Source of the DNA: an uncultured Eubacteriales bacterium | Lineage (GTDB): Bacteria; Bacillota; Clostridia; UBA1381 | Direction of reading: 5' to 3' | NCBI GenBank assembly: GCA_900556575.1 | Contig: USPO01000051.1 | Span: 1-8,570 of the forward strand | DNA length: 8,570 nucleotides | In this document: positions 5,775-8,570 of the stretch, one piece after another | Layout of the letters: the number at the start of each line of letters is the position of its first letter | Position numbering within the stretch: the first letter of the stretch is position 1 | Made by a program: the position numbers and the translations under genes | The notes under the pieces: generated by a model | Seen by the model: only the letters and a program-made list of their open reading frames with translations | Told to the model about the DNA's origin: nothing | Database searches by the model: none

Positions 5775-7079
5775 ATGGAATATACGACACAGATGGATGC
5801 CGCTAAAAAGGGCATCATCACACCGGAAATGAAGATTGTTGCCGAAAAGGAAAATATTAGTCCTGAAGTTCTGCGTGAAAGAGTTGCACGCGGTTCGGTT
5901 GCTATCCCGTGTAATAAAAATCATAAGTGTATAAGTCCCGAAGGTGTGGGCGAGGGTTTAAAAACCAAGATTAATGTAAACCTCGGAATTTCAAAGGACT
6001 GTACGGATTACAGTGTTGAAATGGAAAAGGTTAATATGGCGGTTAAGATGAAGGCAGAGGCTATTATGGATCTCAGCTGCTACGGTAAGACGCATGAATT
6101 TCGTCAGAAGGTTATCGATACCTGTCCGGCAATGATAGGTACGGTTCCTATGTATGATGCGGTAGGATACCTTGATAAAGAATTAAAGGATATTACAGCA
6201 CAGGAGTTTTTGGAGGTTATAGAGGCACACGCAAAAGAGGGTGTGGACTTTATGACAATCCATGCGGGAATTAACCACCGTACAGCGTCAATATTCAAGG
6301 AAAGCGGCGGCAGACTTACAAATATAGTTTCAAGAGGCGGTTCGCTTATCTATGCATGGATGGAAATGACAGGAAACGAAAATCCATGGTATGAATATTA
6401 TGATGATGTACTCGATATTTTGGCAAAGTATGACGTAACAATAAGCTTGGGAGATGCGTGCCGTCCGGGTTCGACTCATGATGCAACGGATGCATCGCAG
6501 ATTACAGAGCTTGTAGAGCTTGGAATACTTACAAAGAGAGCGTGGGAAAAGAATGTTCAGGTTATGATTGAAGGACCGGGACATATGGCAATTGATGAGA
6601 TTGCAGCAAATATGAAGCTTGAAAAGAGGCTTTGCCATAATGCACCGTTCTATGTTTTAGGTCCGCTTGTAACAGATATTGCACCGGGCTATGACCATAT
6701 TACATCAGCGATAGGCGGAGCAATCGCTGCGGCAAACGGAGCAGATTTCCTCTGCTATGTAACACCGGCAGAGCATTTAAGACTTCCCAATGCGGATGAT
6801 GTAAAGGAAGGAATAGTAGCGGCAAAGATTGCGGCTCATGCCGGAGATATTGCAAAGGGAATACCTAATGCAAGAGATATTGACAATAAGATGAGTGACG
6901 CAAGAAGAAGAGTTTGCTGGGAAGAAATGTTTGAATATGCAATCGACAAAGAAAAGCCGATGAGATATTATAATGAACTTCCGCCGGAAGAAAAGCATAC
7001 CTGTTCAATGTGCGGAAAGATGTGTGCCGCAAGAACAATGAACAAAATTCTCGCCGGAGAAGATGTTGATGTAAAATAA
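5775..7079 (+). CDS. thiC: Phosphomethylpyrimidine synthase (HMP-P synthase), radical SAM
   Basis: 434 residues, matching the shorter ThiC form of anaerobes (proteobacterial forms exceed 600). ThiC is a cytoplasmic radical-SAM enzyme that rearranges aminoimidazole ribotide into hydroxymethylpyrimidine phosphate, the pyrimidine half of thiamine. Recognisable blocks: SVAIPCNKNHK (41-51), GVDFMTIHAGI (156-166), NIVSRGGS (183-190), LGDACRPGS (225-233), EGPGHM (266-271), LVTDIAPGYDHIT (298-310) and a C-terminal cluster motif C410-x2-C413-x3-C417. The third cysteine is one residue closer than in the canonical CX2CX4C. AAAGGAAG 6 bases before the ATG fixes the start. The gene is monocistronic, preceded by a TPP riboswitch and ended by a strong terminator; no other thi genes lie in the window. 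Confidence 0.97.
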   Translation: MEYTTQMDAAKKGIITPEMKIVAEKENISPEVLRERVARGSVAIPCNKNHKCISPEGVGEGLKTKINVNLGISKDCTDYSVEMEKVNMAVKMKAEAIMDLSCYGKTHEFRQKVIDTCPAMIGTVPMYDAVGYLDKELKDITAQEFLEVIEAHAKEGVDFMTIHAGINHRTASIFKESGGRLTNIVSRGGSLIYAWMEMTGNENPWYEYYDDVLDILAKYDVTISLGDACRPGSTHDATDASQITELVELGILTKRAWEKNVQVMIEGPGHMAIDEIAANMKLEKRLCHNAPFYVLGPLVTDIAPGYDHITSAIGGAIAAANGADFLCYVTPAEHLRLPNADDVKEGIVAAKIAAHAGDIAKGIPNARDIDNKMSDARRRVCWEEMFEYAIDKEKPMRYYNELPPEEKHTCSMCGKMCAARTMNKILAGEDVDVK

Positions 7080-7126
7080 AAAACGAGGCTGCTGTGAAAT
7101 ACTGTTTCGCAGCAGCCTCTTTTAAT
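7072..7126 (+). terminator. Bidirectional terminator shared by thiC and rnpB
   Basis: A 15-bp stem (7085-7099 with 7105-7119, one G-T pair, loop 7100-7104) carries TTTT after it on the plus strand. On the minus strand it is followed by a longer U-rich tract covering the complement of 7072-7083. It begins 5 bases past the thiC stop and lies about 15 bases beyond the rnpB 3' end, so it can stop both convergent transcripts. Confidence 0.9.
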
Positions 7127-7133
7127 CCAAATA

Positions 7134-7461
7134 AGTGAGCAAGTCTGTAAGCCGGGTTCTGTATCAGACGATTATCTATCTAATACTGCCGTTACCGGCA
7201 GTCTTTAGCCTTGCAAGGAGCAGCGGCGGGCAGCCTTAATTGCTCCAAAGTTGCTTCGGATAGGGTTTACACGGGAATTCAGTTACCATCTTCCCTGTGA
7301 GCTCTTACCTCACATTTCCACACTTACCGCTGTAAGGCGGCGTTTATTTTCTGTTGCACTGTCCCTGGAGTCGCCTCCGCCGGCCGTTAGCCGGTATCCT
7401 GCCCTGTGAAGCCCGGACTTTCCTCATAGCATAAGCCACGCAACCGTCTGACTTACTCACG
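7134..7461 (-). ncRNA. rnpB: RNase P RNA, bacterial class A
   Basis: This is the catalytic RNA subunit of RNase P, which cuts the 5' leader from precursor tRNAs. The ends pair as P1: GTGAGTAAGTC (complement of 7450-7460) with GACTTGCTCAC (complement of 7135-7145), one G-U pair. Conserved P4 strands are present on the minus strand: GAGGAAAGTCCGGGC (7411-7425) and ACAGAACCCGGCTTACAGA (7144-7162). Other conserved blocks are GTGCAACAGAAA, GGTAAGAGCTCAC (7297-7309 region) and AAACCCTATCCGAAGCAA. The length of about 328 bases is compact for class A, with an apparently very short P3. The predicted transcription start from the promoter coincides with the 5' end. The downstream terminator is shared with thiC. 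Confidence 0.96.
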
Positions 7462-7467
7462 AAGTCT

Positions 7468-7496
7468 ATTATAACCCATTTTGCTGTGTTTGTCAA
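7468..7496 (-). promoter_or_regulatory. Consensus promoter of rnpB
   Basis: On the minus strand, TTGACA (7491-7496), a 17-base spacer and TATAAT (7468-7473). Transcription would begin about 7 bases downstream, near 7461, matching the 5' end of the RNase P RNA. Full consensus strength suits a constitutive stable RNA. Confidence 0.92.
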
Positions 7497-7497
7497 G

Positions 7498-7535
7498 TAA
7501 AAAATAAAGGAGGTAACTGCTTTCGCAGCCCTCCC
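7498..7535 (-). terminator. Terminator of the MATE transporter gene
   Basis: On the minus strand, GGAGG (7530-7534) pairs with CCTCC (7509-7513), with an inner CTGC/GCAG stem capped by a GAAA tetraloop and a small asymmetric internal loop, followed by a T-rich tract (complement of 7498-7508). It starts about 8 bases past the transporter stop codon and ends next to the rnpB -35 box. Confidence 0.85.
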
Positions 7536-7542
7536 GTTTGAT

Positions 7543-8570
7543 TTATTTGTTTCCTATGTGAGAAATAACTTTCTTATACATATATCTAAAGAAGAGCAAT
7601 GTAGTTGCAAGAGAAACAATCTCTGCAATGTTGAATGACCACCAGACGTTGTGAATGTTTCCCGTGAGCGATAGTAAATAAGCCGCAGGCAGGAGAATTA
7701 CAAGCTGTCTTGTAAATGATACAATCATACTGAATACACCGTTTCCGAGTGCCTGGAATACAGAACCGAGAACGATACAAACTCCGGCAAAGCTGAAGCT
7801 TAGACATATTACTCTCAAAGCCGGAACACCGATTTCAAGCATATGCTCCGAGGCGTTAAAGAGCAGGAGCAGCTTGTCCGGTATAAGTTCAAATATCGCA
7901 ATACCTATAAACATAAGACCGACCGCGTACATAACACTGTATTTTATTGTTTTCAAAAGTCTGTCACGGTGCTGGGCTCCGTAGTTATAGGCAATAATAG
8001 GAACCATACCGTTGTTCAGACCAAATATCGGCATAAATATAAAGCTGTTAAGCTTGAAGTATACACCGAATACCGCAACGGCTGTTGAAGAGAATGTAAT
8101 AAGTATCTTATTCATTCCGACCGTCATAACAGAACCTATTGCCTGTACAATCATTGAAGGAATACCGACCTCAAGTATGGTTTTTATTGTTCTCAGATTT
8201 GGACGAAATCCCTTGAAAGATATATGTACATCATGGTTGAGTTTCAGGTTCATGATAAGCGCTATTACTCCGGCGGTAATCTGACCGAATACGGTAGCCA
8301 ATGCGGCACCCTGGACACCTAACTTAGGAGCGCCCAAAAGACCGAATATTAAGATTGGATCCATTATTATATTAATTATTGCACCGGTCATTTGAGTAAT
8401 CATAGTACATACAGTTCTTCCTGTTGCCTGTAATATTCTTTCAAATGCCATCTGCATGAATATACCGAACGAGCAGGAAAGAATTAATGTAAGATACTGA
8501 ACACCCAATTCGGTTATGTTTTCCGGTGATGACTGCACTGGGGCGAGACGCTGATCTCCGGCAAGCTGGA
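7543..8570 (-). CDS. MATE-family efflux transporter, C-terminal part (N-terminus off right edge)
   Basis: 341 codons are open from the right edge to a TAA at 7543-7545. The frame stays open past a GTG at 8536-8538 with coding-like residues (QLAGDQRLAP), so the gene continues out of the window; full MATE proteins are about 450 residues. MATE proteins are cytoplasmic-membrane antiporters with 12 helices that export drugs and other organic compounds using Na+ or H+ gradients. Visible family blocks: ERILQATGRT with MTGAIINIIMDPILIFG (end of the first half), GVQGAALATVFGQ, then in the second half FGLNNGMVPIIAYNYGAQ, RVICLSFSFAGVCIVLGSVFQALGNG and a final WWSFNIAEIVSLATT. About eight or nine hydrophobic helices can be counted. 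Substrate and coupling ion are not readable. It has its own terminator and is unrelated to rnpB downstream. Confidence 0.93.
   Translation of the reverse strand, partial: QLAGDQRLAPVQSSPENITELGVQYLTLILSCSFGIFMQMAFERILQATGRTVCTMITQMTGAIINIIMDPILIFGLLGAPKLGVQGAALATVFGQITAGVIALIMNLKLNHDVHISFKGFRPNLRTIKTILEVGIPSMIVQAIGSVMTVGMNKILITFSSTAVAVFGVYFKLNSFIFMPIFGLNNGMVPIIAYNYGAQHRDRLLKTIKYSVMYAVGLMFIGIAIFELIPDKLLLLFNASEHMLEIGVPALRVICLSFSFAGVCIVLGSVFQALGNGVFSMIVSFTRQLVILLPAAYLLSLTGNIHNVWWSFNIAEIVSLATTLLFFRYMYKKVISHIGNK

Noticed and set aside
6104..6998. Minus-strand ORFs within thiC
   Set aside because: They are antisense to a strongly conserved enzyme, are cysteine- and isoleucine-rich as expected of complementary frames, and have no start signals.
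7586..7807. Minus-strand ORF overlapping the MATE gene in another frame
   Set aside because: It is contained within the transporter coding sequence, and the transporter frame has clear membrane-protein motifs.
8536..8538. GTG as the start codon of the MATE transporter
   Set aside because: The frame remains open to the window edge, and a start here would lack the first helices of the family; the true start lies beyond 8570.
1..8570. CRISPR array, insertion sequence, prophage or integration site
   Set aside because: No regularly spaced repeats, transposase, integrase or flanking inverted repeats were seen; the only repeats code for beta-helix units.

Overview
The window looks like the chromosome of a low-to-moderate GC, Gram-positive anaerobe of the Clostridia (Oscillospiraceae/Ruminococcaceae-like). 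This is inferred from strong AAAGGAG-type ribosome binding sites, near-consensus sigma-A promoters with 17-bp spacers, a short clostridial-style ThiC, a compact class A RNase P RNA and a Gram-positive type signal peptide. I see no mobile elements, tRNAs, 16S/23S rRNA or CRISPR arrays. The genes are well spaced, and almost every one has a recognisable promoter and terminator.

Left part (1-5462). The window opens with the first 66 codons of a minus-strand dihydroorotase (pyrC) that has its own promoter. Upstream of it is a minus-strand unit: a very large secreted protein of 1307 residues (541-4464), followed 20 bp later by a 60-residue peptide with its own ribosome binding site, then a strong terminator. 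The large protein has a signal peptide, an alpha/beta-hydrolase domain with a GHSAA nucleophile elbow, a glycine-rich parallel beta-helix repeat region and beta-rich C-terminal domains. An AraC-family regulator (4683-5462) is transcribed divergently from it. The two face-to-face promoters flank an AT-rich inverted repeat, which is a plausible operator. The layout suggests a locally regulated module for an extracellular, probably carbohydrate-related, substrate; the substrate cannot be read from the sequence.

Middle part (5463-7126). A near-perfect promoter drives a thiamine-pyrophosphate (Thi-box) leader that ends in an intrinsic terminator, followed by thiC. The leader keeps the CUGAGA half of the aptamer, but the half that normally grips the pyrophosphate is divergent. 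An antiterminator can be drawn in which CUGAGA-region bases pair with the 5' arm of the terminator, giving an explicit OFF-switch model. thiC is monocistronic and ends in a long hairpin with U-tracts on both strands.

Right part (7127-8570). The RNase P RNA gene (rnpB) lies on the minus strand, convergent with thiC, and appears to share its bidirectional terminator. Its promoter directly abuts the terminator of a MATE-family multidrug/toxin extrusion transporter, also on the minus strand, whose N-terminus lies beyond the right edge.
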